Origin: Perkinsus olseni
Lineage: Eukaryota > Perkinsozoa > Perkinsida
DNA: 41,971 nt
Assembly (NCBI GenBank): GCA_013115125.1
Contig: JABANN010000291.1
Coordinates: 1-41,971, forward strand
Direction of reading: 5' to 3'
Shown here: positions 32,289 through 41,467 of the stretch, in pieces
Layout: every line of letters starts with the position of its first letter
Position numbering within the stretch: the first letter of the stretch is position 1
Made by a program: the position numbers and the translations under genes
The notes under the pieces: model-generated
Told to the model about the DNA's origin: nothing
The model's database searches: none
What the model saw: the letters and a program-made list of their open reading frames with translations, nothing else

Positions 32289-33195
32289 ATGAGACTCATC
32301 GTCTTGGCGTGCCTAGCCGGGCTGGCGGCGGTCATGTTGCCGCTTCGGAAAGGCGCTCTACTGCCTCGACGCCGCCGCCCTACTTCAACTCCTGATGCTC
32401 GTCGCAGTGCCGGCGAACTCGTCTATAGGCCCGGGAGGTCGGACGATAGAATGGACGGTAAGCCTTTGAATGCATACGGGGTCTATAAGATCTTCGTCGC
32501 GGTTGAGCCAAAAACTCTGGTAGGGCTCTCTAGCAGGTCTGCTGCCGAGTGACTTTTCGCCATCATTCAGGCCGTGGTTGGGAAGGTTGAGTGGGAGATC
32601 GATCTTTCAGTGCCCGACCGTGTTCTGTACAAACTGTAAGATGCATAAGAGAAGCTGTGTTGGTGGAAATGTGGTATGCCTATCGGTGGATGTGGGCTCT
32701 CTGGTCAGGCCGGAAGATCAGAAAGCCGTAGTGGCTTATATAGGGTGTGTAGAAGTCATTCCAGCGTGGCGGAAGAAGCGTGTCGGGAGTACAATGCTTC
32801 CGAAAGCTCTCGATTATGTAATCAGAATTGGCTCTTTCACGTATCCTCCCTCAGCCGCCGTTCACAGATCCGTGTGGAGCGGCCAGACGTTGTGGCGACG
32901 TACTTATATGTCGATCATGATAATAGGTTTGCGGGGCAGTTGTACCGGAAGTCTAACTTCACTATTATCGATGGTGAGTTGGGTTACACCGTCTTTCATT
33001 TCACTTTACTTGTTCTTAGATGACGAGTGATTTCTTGATTGCTTAGATACACTCCCGTCCCATATGTACCTTTACCTCTACCCATCTCGAGACCCGCCGG
33101 CGGGAATCAACTCCAAAGCCAAAAAGAGCATCTATGCCGGACTACGGCAAGGAGTGCGGCGGCTAGGGCGATGGCACATGTTCCAAATAATATGA
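32289..33195 (+). CDS. NAA50/60-like GNAT acetyltransferase, copy 2
   Basis: Exons 32289-32519, 32571-32635, 32709-32817, 32868-32973, 33047-33195 join in phase. The N-terminus MRLIVLACLAGLAAVMLPLR looks like a signal peptide or membrane anchor; then GELVYRPGRSDDRMDG and YGVYKIFVAVEPKTL|AVVGKVEWE. The GNAT core is AVVAYIGCVEVIPAWRKKRV, GSTMLPKALDY, RVERPDVVATYLYVDHDNR, GQLYRKSNFTII. The C-terminus is basic (GLRQGVRRLGRW). NAA60-type enzymes acetylate N-termini of membrane proteins at the Golgi or plastid; the anchor fits, but the target is unknown. Tandem with copy 1, 420 bp apart. Confidence 0.85.
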
Positions 33196-33473
33196 GGTTC
33201 TTGTCCGTTGTATTACTGTCATACCATACCATTCGTGTTGAGTTTATAAATGGCCCCCGGAGTAGCGTATCTCATTGTCTTTCGTGCTTCCACCAAGCTC
33301 GTGGTGGTGAGAACGTGGAGGAGTATGATGAACAGTTGATCAATGCCCCAACTGCCTTTTAGGGCCGGTAAACAGTGCCGCGATAACTCTGTCGAAGGTG
33401 GGCGCAATCTCGTGTCGCCTAGCGGCCCGTATGAGGTACCTCAACTTGCGTTGTTGATAAGCTCCTCTTTCTC

Positions 33474-33633
33474 ATGATGTCCGCTGATGTCCCATCAACC
33501 CCGCCGCCACATCACGGCCCAGATTTCCGGACTCCCGATACGAGAGCGAGCATCGGAGGAGGAGGAGGTTACTCACCCTCGATCACACTTGCTGCGGGAA
33601 ATGCAGTGAAGCGAAGGAAAACGAGACAGGATG
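33474..33633 (+). CDS. Candidate first exon, disordered with nuclear-signal-like KRRKTR
   Basis: An ATG-started frame, MMSADVPSTPPPHHGPDF ... NAVKRRKTRQD, ends at a good donor (GATG then GTAATACTG). It is Pro/Gly-rich with a basic cluster. It could be an isolated short gene, or the first exon of the transporter gene at 34692; the phase permits joining to an alternative frame there. I cannot choose. Confidence 0.4.
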
Positions 33634-33892
33634 GTAATACTGCTGATTAACAATTGGGCTACTGTCACGTATTCGAACTACAGCTACTATTTTCCATAAT
33701 CATGCCCACATGCAGGCAATCCTGCTTACTCTCTTCTACACCACTCTATCGAGTAGTGTACTCTCCTCCGCCGCATCTCCTTGCTAGAATCACCTAGTTT
33801 TCGGCTCCAGCGCTTCCGGAGAGGTTTGCTCCGAGCTGCCGCTGGGGCGTCTTCGCGGCTATGCTCTCCTCCACTTTCGTTCTATCGTGGTG

Positions 33893-33919
33893 TTTTAGAA
33901 ATCCACCGATTTTCTAAAA
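33893..33919. other. Short AT-rich hairpin
   Basis: TTTTAGAAATC followed after CACC by GATTTTCTAAAA: 11 paired bases with a single extra T. It stands alone in non-coding DNA. Confidence 0.65.
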
Positions 33920-34302
33920 TACGTTCTGCGGGAAAGAGCCGAACCATCGTTGAGTAGAGCCGAACGTTATTAAAATGCGTTGTTGATCCGTAAATGAATC
34001 ATCGTATTCTTGACCTCAGATTCCTCATTTTCCCGTCCGCCTGATCTTCTCCGAAGCAACAATCGGGTAGTACTACACCATGATAGCTGTCTGATAAACA
34101 GGGCGGCAGTATTCAACATGGACAGAACTCGCCGCCTCTTGCTAGATGGGCGGAGTCGCTTGATAGCTCACAGCTGTTGATTCTCCCCATCATGAAATTG
34201 TTTGTGGAGACTCCAATCCTTCACCGCGTGAATAGCGTATGGTGCTGTTTCTCGTGTGCTCCCAAGTGAGCCCACTCGGTGCTAGCGTTAGGATATTGAA
34301 TT

Positions 34303-34462
34303 AGTGAAAAACGCGTTTTTCTAACGGCATCACGCGTACTACGTGTTATAACGCGTTTTGACTTGAGTGTTAAACGCGTTATTGCGTTTCACACCAGCGT
34401 TATCACGCGAAGTGGCATTACTACACAACACGTCGCGTTTACTTCGCGTAAAACTGTCTTAC
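34303..34462. promoter_or_regulatory. Cluster of ACGCGT (MluI-box) and CGCG words
   Basis: Within about 160 bp there are four ACGCGT hexamers (in AAAACGCGTTTT, TCACGCGTACT, TAACGCGTTTT and AAACGCGTTAT) plus GCGTTT, CACGCG, TCGCGTTT and TTCGCGTAA. One hexamer is expected about every 4 kb. ACGCGT is the MBF/MCB cell-cycle element in fungi; whether it works here is unknown. Confidence 0.55.
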
Positions 34463-34691
34463 GTGTTTAACAGGTGAAACTTCAGTGTATTCGATTTTGA
34501 TACTCCAAAACGGAGAAAGCGCATAACTTATCGGATACGGGTGATTCTACAACCTAACTTTCGCACAATGAGGCTGAGTAGAGATGAAATCTGAAAGTGA
34601 TTTCATTTCTCGTGGGTCTGCTCAGCTTCCCCTCGTTCTAGATCAGTCATTATTAGTGACCATTCAGCTACCTGATGTTCTATCGTAGACC

Positions 34692-36266
34692 ATGCACGAC
34701 CCTATTCCGGCTACTTCCTCGGCCATCTCGAGAGGCAGCGCAATCCACGGCGGGCATCCGACGACCAGTGCTGCGCCATTCGGCCGGAAGGAGGCCCCAA
34801 CGGGTCATCATGGGGTGATGAGCGGACAGTACGGGCAGAATATAGTGCGATACGACAATGCTGGGTATTGGCTGCAGATCTGGTGAGGGGGATGGGTGAC
34901 CCGACAGAACTGTCCCTGTGGTGGACTAAGTTGCTGTTGTGCGTAGCGGGAGCGGCTTTTCCCTCCGTGACCAGGAAGCCGAGTTCTCGCTCTACTCTGT
35001 CGATTTCATGCAACCCGCTACACATGAGTTGTAGCAGATGACGTTCTCCACCACAGACCGTTCTTCCATTCTCAGTTACTTTACTGGCATGTCTAACATG
35101 ATCTTACAAGGAGGGTTCAAGGCGGCGGGAACCCTAGAAGCTACCATTAACGGCGATCTGGCGTTCCTGGGCAACGCTATTTTGTAGTGTATCGCACAGC
35201 TTCATCATGGTTAACGAGCATTTGTAAAGATACGCCATTTTCGCATTCGGGTGTCTGTTGATGCCGCGACTGATTCGCTGGATGGAGCTGCGGTCCCAGA
35301 TCAAGTTCATCGCGTTCCTCGGCGGTTTTGGCTATACTTTTTATCTGTAATACAGCAGCTACCGTCATCGTTCCTACTCGTGTAAGACAGGAAATTCTTC
35401 GCGGGAATAATATCCCCGAACGGGTGGGCTGTTGTAGTCGTCTGTTGTAACTCGCTGGACGCGGACTCTCTGGGATTATCAAATTCTTGTAGTTTCGTTT
35501 GGTGAACAACAGCCAATCACCCTGGAGTGAATTCTCGCCTTGCAGTGAGTATCATGGACCCTACGATGATAGGCATCCCATCCAACGCCACCTGATCTCC
35601 CGGACTGGCCCGAGCTCAGCTTTAACGACTTCGCGGTTCTCTCATTCTCTAACGGCTTCGGAGGGCATCGCCGGAACACGACTTTCCACACTCGAACGGA
35701 ACTTATCGAGGTGGTGGCCCAGTCTTGCGAGAATTCGAACTATCTCCAGTTACGTGAATACGACCACTCCATCAGAGAATCCAGGCGCTGCTAGTTGGGT
35801 AATCTATCTCATTGGAAGCACTATGGTCGGCCTTGGTGCCCCATTGGTTTGGATACCGACACTTGAGATGGTATCAAGATCAGCGTAGGCTATGGGAAGG
35901 GGAGGGGTCGGGGGGCTGCTTGTAAGCACTACACGGACTATCACCATCTACTAGTCGAAGCTTCTGTTGTTGTATCAGTTCAGCCGTGTCTAACGCTATA
36001 GGTTAGCGTGTGAAACTCTGTGTAGACCTTGGTTTAGTCGATAGTACGTACGATCTTTGAAATGCCCCGACTTGAGGACAAACTGAACACCACCTCGGTG
36101 CGGTATCAGCAGCAGCAGCAGCACTAGAGGGAAGCTATAGACTGGCTGCTGCTGCTTCTGCTGCTTGTGTATTCCAGTAGAAGACTACTCCGATAGTCAT
36201 TTACTTCGGTGTGAAAAGCATTATTCCTGCGTGGACTCTGCTCTGGACGCCGATGTCCTTCATGAG

Positions 36267-36301
<35 letters not shown>

Positions 36302-39173
36302 CACTAGATACTTTCATGTCCGTGATCTCTCTCGTCCTACATCCCCAACGGCAGCAGCAGCAGCCAGCGGCGGGGGCATGGCTCTGTTCAACAGAGCGGA
36401 AGATGGTGATGATGATGGGGGACAGCTGCAGGAGGAGGCTCATGCTGGGCAGCAGAGCACTGGTCGTCAAAATGAAGTAGTGCTCGGGTAAGAGGATTCA
36501 ATCATTCAGCGCCTCTCCATCACCTAGCGATACGATCGTGACCTCGTTGGTTGTCTTGAGAATGGTACCTCAGGACAAAGTGCGTGATGAAGTCGTACTG
36601 GCATTTCAGATACTACCGCTCGGTGGAAGGCGAGTGGAGAGAGGCTCGATCTTCTCGGCGGCGGGAGGGGATTCCCCCAACACTACTTTCTACACACGCC
36701 TCGATCGGAACTTATCGAGGTGGAGTAGCGATAGTCCCAGGTTCGATCCCCACACCTCGCATTTTATTGTTCAGGTTTAATGGCATATTCTACGGCATCT
36801 TCCAGCTGCATGGGCTGGTGCTTTATCCATTAGGAGCAATAGTAGCCAACACTGATGATACCACCGAGTAAGAAGGCAGCAGCAGCAAGAGCGCGCTAAG
36901 GACATCATGATTCCTGCGCTCCTTCTACTACCTCAACTCGAGTTGACCATTCTATATACTCGAATATCTACCCTTGGGCACTTATGGCAACCCTCAGTCA
37001 CCTCCGATCACCTCAGTTGGCGTCAACCCCTGTTCTGGACAGTAGCCATGCTGCCGCTGGCTGCTAGCTTCGTGTTCCTCATGATACCACCAATACCCAA
37101 GAGTGACTTGATACCCGGTAATACACTCTCGTTAGTGATAACCATGCTATCCTAGGGTAAGTAAAACCCACCTGAGCGCGTGATTGAGTAGCTGCGTCTG
37201 GGACAATGTCCGTTGTACCTTGCAACTGTAGATGCGCTGAAGTAGATAGCGTGATTATCGAGTTGATAATATCAGCTCTAGTACTGGTCAGTAGTGTATC
37301 GGTCGTATTCCTACCATTCACTCAACCAGTAGAGTCAGTCATGCTAGCTACTGCATGCCTGTTCGAGGCGATGCGCCGATCATTCAGGCACTCCACCGCC
37401 TGATGTGCGGGTTTGGAAGTCCATCACGTTCATCGTGGCCGAGAAGCTCTTCAGAAGATTAGCCCCGTCGATCATAGTGAATGGGATGGTAAGTCTATCG
37501 TTAATACTATCACCATCGCGATGAATGAAAGAATCCACAGTGTCGTCGGCTGAACCCTGCAGTATCATCAGTTGGGCTGTTGGCAGGTGCTTGGTTTCCT
37601 CTTCGGGGACTTCGGCAGGTTTTTTGTCTCCCCTACATTGGGTGTTGATTCTGTCCTAATCGTCAACGCCTCCTTCTTCTGTGCCTGTGCTATTGCCACA
37701 GTTGGATGGGCCAAACTCATCGAGTGGAATAAAATCTCACGGAGAGCGGTAGTAGCGGAAGGGATACCAGTGCTGACATCCTCGATTAGGTTATTTTACT
37801 GAGCATGCTGGCCCAGTGCTGCTTCCTCATTCTGCATATCATTCTTTACATAACCAAGACGGCCATTGCTACCAACTACATACAAGTGGGCTACATCATG
37901 AGGTGATCTCGCGGATTTGTGGTATCAGGACCCCGAGGACCCGACATCGTGGAAGATGGTCCAGGAGCCTCGCCCCTATCACTATGTTATAATAATATCA
38001 TCAGTCATTCTACTGGCCATAGGGGACAGCGCCTATGAATCCCAGCTGCCAGCGGCGGTCCAGAACGCCTACCAATCAACGCCGTAGGCCTGTCATCATC
38101 AACTTATTTCATACAATAATACGCTCACTGGTCTCATCGCCACCTAGTGTCTCTGGTTGCTTATCAACTGTTCTGGAGTCACTCTATCGCGTAGTGAAAA
38201 TTCGGTTCGTAATATTCGGTTCCAGAATCGATTCTGGATTTCAGAATTGCTTCACTGAGCACTCCTGCCTTGTTTATTCCCCCCATTCAGGCTGCACATA
38301 ACGGCCAATGCCAATTATAAGGCCGCCCAGTCCTGGGGGTTCCTGATCCAGTTCTCCATCAACGTCATCTTCGAGAAGGTCGGAGGTGTTAACCCGGTTG
38401 TTTCGGCGGCTATCGTTCTGGTGAGATTCTGTTACTTGATATATCGGCTTCCTCTTCGAATGAGTCCCTCCCCTGTCATGCTGAAACAGATTCCCTCTCA
38501 ATCGTCCGTGCACTCGAGCTCACCTTCTTGTGGCTGCTGATCGACATTATTCGCGTGATGTGCATCCCGTCGAGTTGTCTCCTCTCAGGGTTGCCTCATC
38601 CTGTCCTATCTGCCTCTGCGTGCCGGTGGTCCATTGTTCGCTCCGTGCTGCGAAGCTGATTCGCCAGTGATGGAGTATCAGCCCAGTGGACGGCGCCTGG
38701 CCTCTCGTCGAAGGAGCAGCAACTCTTGTTGTGGTTCCACGTGCAGCATAGACGTTGTAGAACGCGTCAGGCGAGTGTCTACAGGCTCGCTTCGGACGAG
38801 CGAACGGCCCCACCCTAGCACTGGTGAGAGAAGGTAAAACTTCACTGGCTGCAGACAAGCTGTTCCATCAGAAATTAATTCTCTTCTTGATACACCACAT
38901 CTACCGTTCGCAGTAACAAGAAGCAACCGAGGCAGCGGCAGCAGTAGTGCCGGGCGATCTGGGTAAGTATCATCAACCTGGATACAGCCCTCCTCGTACA
39001 TAGTAGGCTTCACCGCGCTGTATCAATGAGAATTCCCAATACCACTCCATCACCATTTCACGACCCCTTTCTCCTTCAGTGCCGGCGTTCCCTTCATGTC
39101 GTCATCGTCATTCCTTGACGGCAGTTTGATCAGCACTCGCCATCGATATGAACTCGAACGTCGGGCCTCGTAG
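34692..39173 (+). CDS. UNC93/MFSD11-like multi-span membrane protein with 12-His loop
   Basis: Exons include 34692-34882, 34947-34998, 35035-35183, 35230-35346, 35546-35710, 35750-35870, about 36178-36489, one ending 36719, 36775-36869, 37017-37117, and several to 39173. Family segments come in order: MSNMILQGGF...INGDLAFLGNAIL|YAIFAFG, MPRLIRWMELRSQIKFIAFL, STMVGLGAPLVWIPTLEM, FNGIFYGIFQLHGLVLYPLG, QPLFWTVAMLPLAASFVFLM, SVILLAIGDSAYESQLPAA and YKAAQSWGFLIQFS. The loop between the GLGAPLVW helix and GIFYGIFQ holds twelve consecutive His (36267-36302), which could bind metal. The tail is Ser/Arg-rich (RRLASRRRSSNSC). The family is related to the major facilitator superfamily; its substrate is uncertain. 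An in-frame TAG at 35032-35034 is removed if the 36-nt intron 34999-35034 is spliced. Loop exon borders near 36500-36700 are uncertain. Confidence 0.82.
35711..35749 (-). repeat. 39-nt intron with degenerate antisense B-box
   Basis: The plus intron GTGGTGGCCC ... ATCTCCAG contains GAATTCGAAC, a weaker reverse B-box. Its donor side (CGGAACTTATCGAGGTGG, 35697-35714) is identical to that of the intron at 36720. Confidence 0.5.
36267..36302 (+). repeat. CAT microsatellite coding twelve histidines
   Basis: Eleven CAT plus one CAC, in the frame that fits the transporter exon (…VLHE-His12-TRYFHVRDL…). The other two frames would give poly-Ile or poly-Ser. A short CAG repeat lies just upstream in the intron (36105-36122). 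Confidence 0.85.
36720..36774 (+). repeat. 55-nt intron with B-box-like motif (36739-36750)
   Basis: The intron runs GTGGAGTAGC to ATTGTTCAG and contains AGGTTCGATCCCC. Upstream exon bases TTATCGAGGTGGAGTAGCG resemble a tRNA D-arm/A box, so the tRNA-like register spans the splice donor. The flanking exons join in phase before FNGIFYGIF. Confidence 0.7.
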
Positions 39174-39630
39174 TTGACATTGACTTCTTTATGATTATGA
39201 TTATTTCAGCAACTTGAAATTAGTAGCTATTGTGTGTCTCCGCTGTTTCCTCATAGTGCGCCACTATTCTGGCTTGTTGCGTTACAGTGGGTATCGCATC
39301 ATTACCCAACACCTACCTTCCCTGCATACCAGTTTGAATTTTGGTTATATTCACTCTATCGCAACGACAAGTCCCCTTCGCTCTGACAGAGCGGCTCTGT
39401 GATCCGTCACAGCATTCATCTTCGTACTCCCAACCTGAGTCAGTACTATCCCGAAGGCTGGACATGGTCATCCCATCGTTTCTGAAGCCACTTCGGCCCG
39501 CTTCACTCAGCATATTCTTACCTAAAACGACTCATCACTCCTCGCCTTGGGTTGTGTTCAAAAGGTCGTGCAAGTGCTCATCAGTAGACGATGTCGGTCC
39601 TCCAACCCATGATGCGGAGTAAATGGCCGT
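39174..39630. other. Intergenic, no supported gene
   Basis: Open frames on both strands (plus 39341-39622, minus 39313-39513) overlap each other and match nothing I know. I see no repeat. Confidence 0.4.
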
Positions 39631-39634
39631 CTAT

Positions 39635-39974
39635 GGTCCGGCGAGTCGCAACCCGATGCTGCGCCACCACCGCCGCCGCTGCTGGACAGAGCCACTTTAC
39701 TCTACCTCAAGTGCTCGGAACTGTGTAAGGGCTGTGTCCTGCGAGTCGTGCTGTATCTAGTCGTGCTCCACTGAAAGCTCCTCACTCGTTACCAGGGCGG
39801 GCTCGGAACGTGATGCTTCTGGACTCGCATACAACAGAGGGTCGGCCCTTCTTGAAGGCCCGCGGCCGCCACGAACAGGGATGCGGATTCAATGGGTTCT
39901 TCATTTATCGAGCGATGATGATAGCAGGACTCTATGCCACTGATATGTTCAACGCGTCGATGTGCTTACGCTAA
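39635..39974 (+). CDS. Two-exon fragment of an unidentified gene
   Basis: A proline-rich exon (APPPPPLLDRATLLYLKCSE) ends at a GTAAGG donor near 39727. A second exon from about 39799 joins in phase: RARNVMLLDSHTTEGRPFLK, ARGRHEQGCGFNGFFIYRAM, MIAGLYATDMFNASMCLR, then TAA 39972-39974. The second exon looks globular and coding. The start of the gene is not located. Confidence 0.4.
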
Positions 39975-40189
39975 CTTCACGAGGTGGCATAGATCTCAGC
40001 AGGTCGTATTCTGCTCTAGGTACCTGAATGATGCTATCACCAGCAAGCATTTACCAGGCATTAAGGAGTGGATACACGGTTCGGACTGTCTGCACAATGC
40101 GTAGGGGTTTACAAGTCTAATCGATCGGCCGTTTCATTATGTAAAGTATCATCAGGTATGGTCATACGTTGAACTTACTGCAAATAAAG
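39975..40189. other. Short intergenic region
   Basis: Nothing recognisable. It ends with AATAAAG directly before the next ATG. Confidence 0.4.
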
Positions 40190-40780
40190 ATGCCCAAGGA
40201 CAAGGACGACGCTGGTGAGACTCTTCATGACAGCCGGCTACCACTGGCTGATAATCCAGTGGCTCAGGTGGAGAGGATAAGGCGATCATAGCCACTCTGC
40301 AGACGACCATGACTCTGCCCCTCGGGGAAGGTGCCCCCTCTCTTGGCACGGCCTCCTCCCGATGTCTCTGGCAGGTTCCTCCGACCCTACTGCCTCGACT
40401 ATCCCGTGCTTCACAATGCTCTTCTACAGGAGCAACGACCCTTTCAATCGGGAGTTTCACGCCCCTCAGGTAGTAGGTCAAAGGTAGTCTCAGCTCCTCC
40501 GGCAGACGGGTGTCGCGGCTGGCTTCTCAGGCGCGCTGGCTGGGCGAGCTTCTTGGAGTACGGTGGCTGCAGAAGCAAGAGTCTAAGGGTGGGTGAGCAC
40601 GACGGGATGGGGGGGACCCTCCCTGGACAGTGGACAGCCTGTCCCCGGCATGGTCTCAGGTGTTCTTCTCGTGGTGCACCATGATGACACTATGGGCTTC
40701 CCGCCGTCATTGGAGATTGGCGATTCCAGGTCCGCTAGGTTGAATCTGCATCTTGCACGCGTCGAGCTAAGATGCCTTTG
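40190..40780 (+). CDS. Start of an unidentified multi-exon gene
   Basis: Exons 40190-40214, 40268-40330 and 40375-40469 join in phase: MPKDKDDAG|GEDKAIIATLQTTMTL, then SSDPTASTIPCFTMLFYRSN, DPFNREFHAPQ. A fourth exon from 40494 gives the Gly/Ala-rich hydrophobic LLRQTGVAAGFSGALAGRAS, which could be a membrane span. The intron before it would be only 24 nt. Later, VFFSWCTMMTLW (from about 40660) may belong to it. No family recognised; a small membrane protein is the best guess. Confidence 0.45.
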
Positions 40781-41467
40781 ATCAGGCTTATTTCTGACGT
40801 TTTCTCACTGAGCATTCGCAAGTGGTCCCCGAGACTATCGTCTCGAGTGAAGGAAGCTGATCTCTCGAGTAGCACCAAGAACCCGTCCCGGTAGTGCGGC
40901 GACATAATCGAACTCACTAGCTTGGTCGTTGAATCATTCTACCCGTATGAGACTCAAATCCTGTCCGTCGTGTACCAATTTTTTGCGGAGCCTCGGAGGG
41001 ATATTTCGGCATGAAGTTTTCGTCAGAATAGCACACAACGTATTCTTAGACCACGCCGGCTTTCGCTTCGAGATCCATACTTGTATAGCTACCTCAGGAT
41101 ACGCTAGGTGGTGAAGTCGTGGGAGTTGTACGACCAGGGTCATGATACCGCTTCCTCTTTGGGCTATATGTCAGGTATGTCACGGTAGATGGCCTCGATT
41201 TCCGAGTAGTAGCAGGAAGTGGTGGGGAGGGAGCCTGTCGATGGTCCAGGGACTTGGTCATAGAAGACGGAGGAATTGCAACAGGTTAGCGGGCTTCGGC
41301 GGATAGAGAACCACTCGGCGTCAATATCGTTCTACCTCTCCCAACTTGTAGTATCACCACGCACAGTGCCTCCACCTTAAAGACAGGGACATTGGGTGCG
41401 CCCCAATTGAGCCCAATAAGCAATACACTCATTTTTTGCACGTTAGAGAGATGATCATTCTTTCAAG
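40781..41467. other. Unresolved, probably introns or intergenic
   Basis: No splice-consistent exon found. GACTCAAATCCTG at 40950-40962 with a downstream T6 run (40979-40984) is a weak B-box resemblance and was not counted. Confidence 0.35.

Larger units (their letters stand above)
33634..34691. other. Non-coding 1.06 kb: hairpin and ACGCGT-rich cluster
   Basis: No convincing exon. It contains a strong hairpin at 33893-33919 and a dense cluster of ACGCGT/CGCG words at about 34300-34460, listed separately. It is either the long first intron or the promoter of the UNC93-like gene. Confidence 0.55.
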
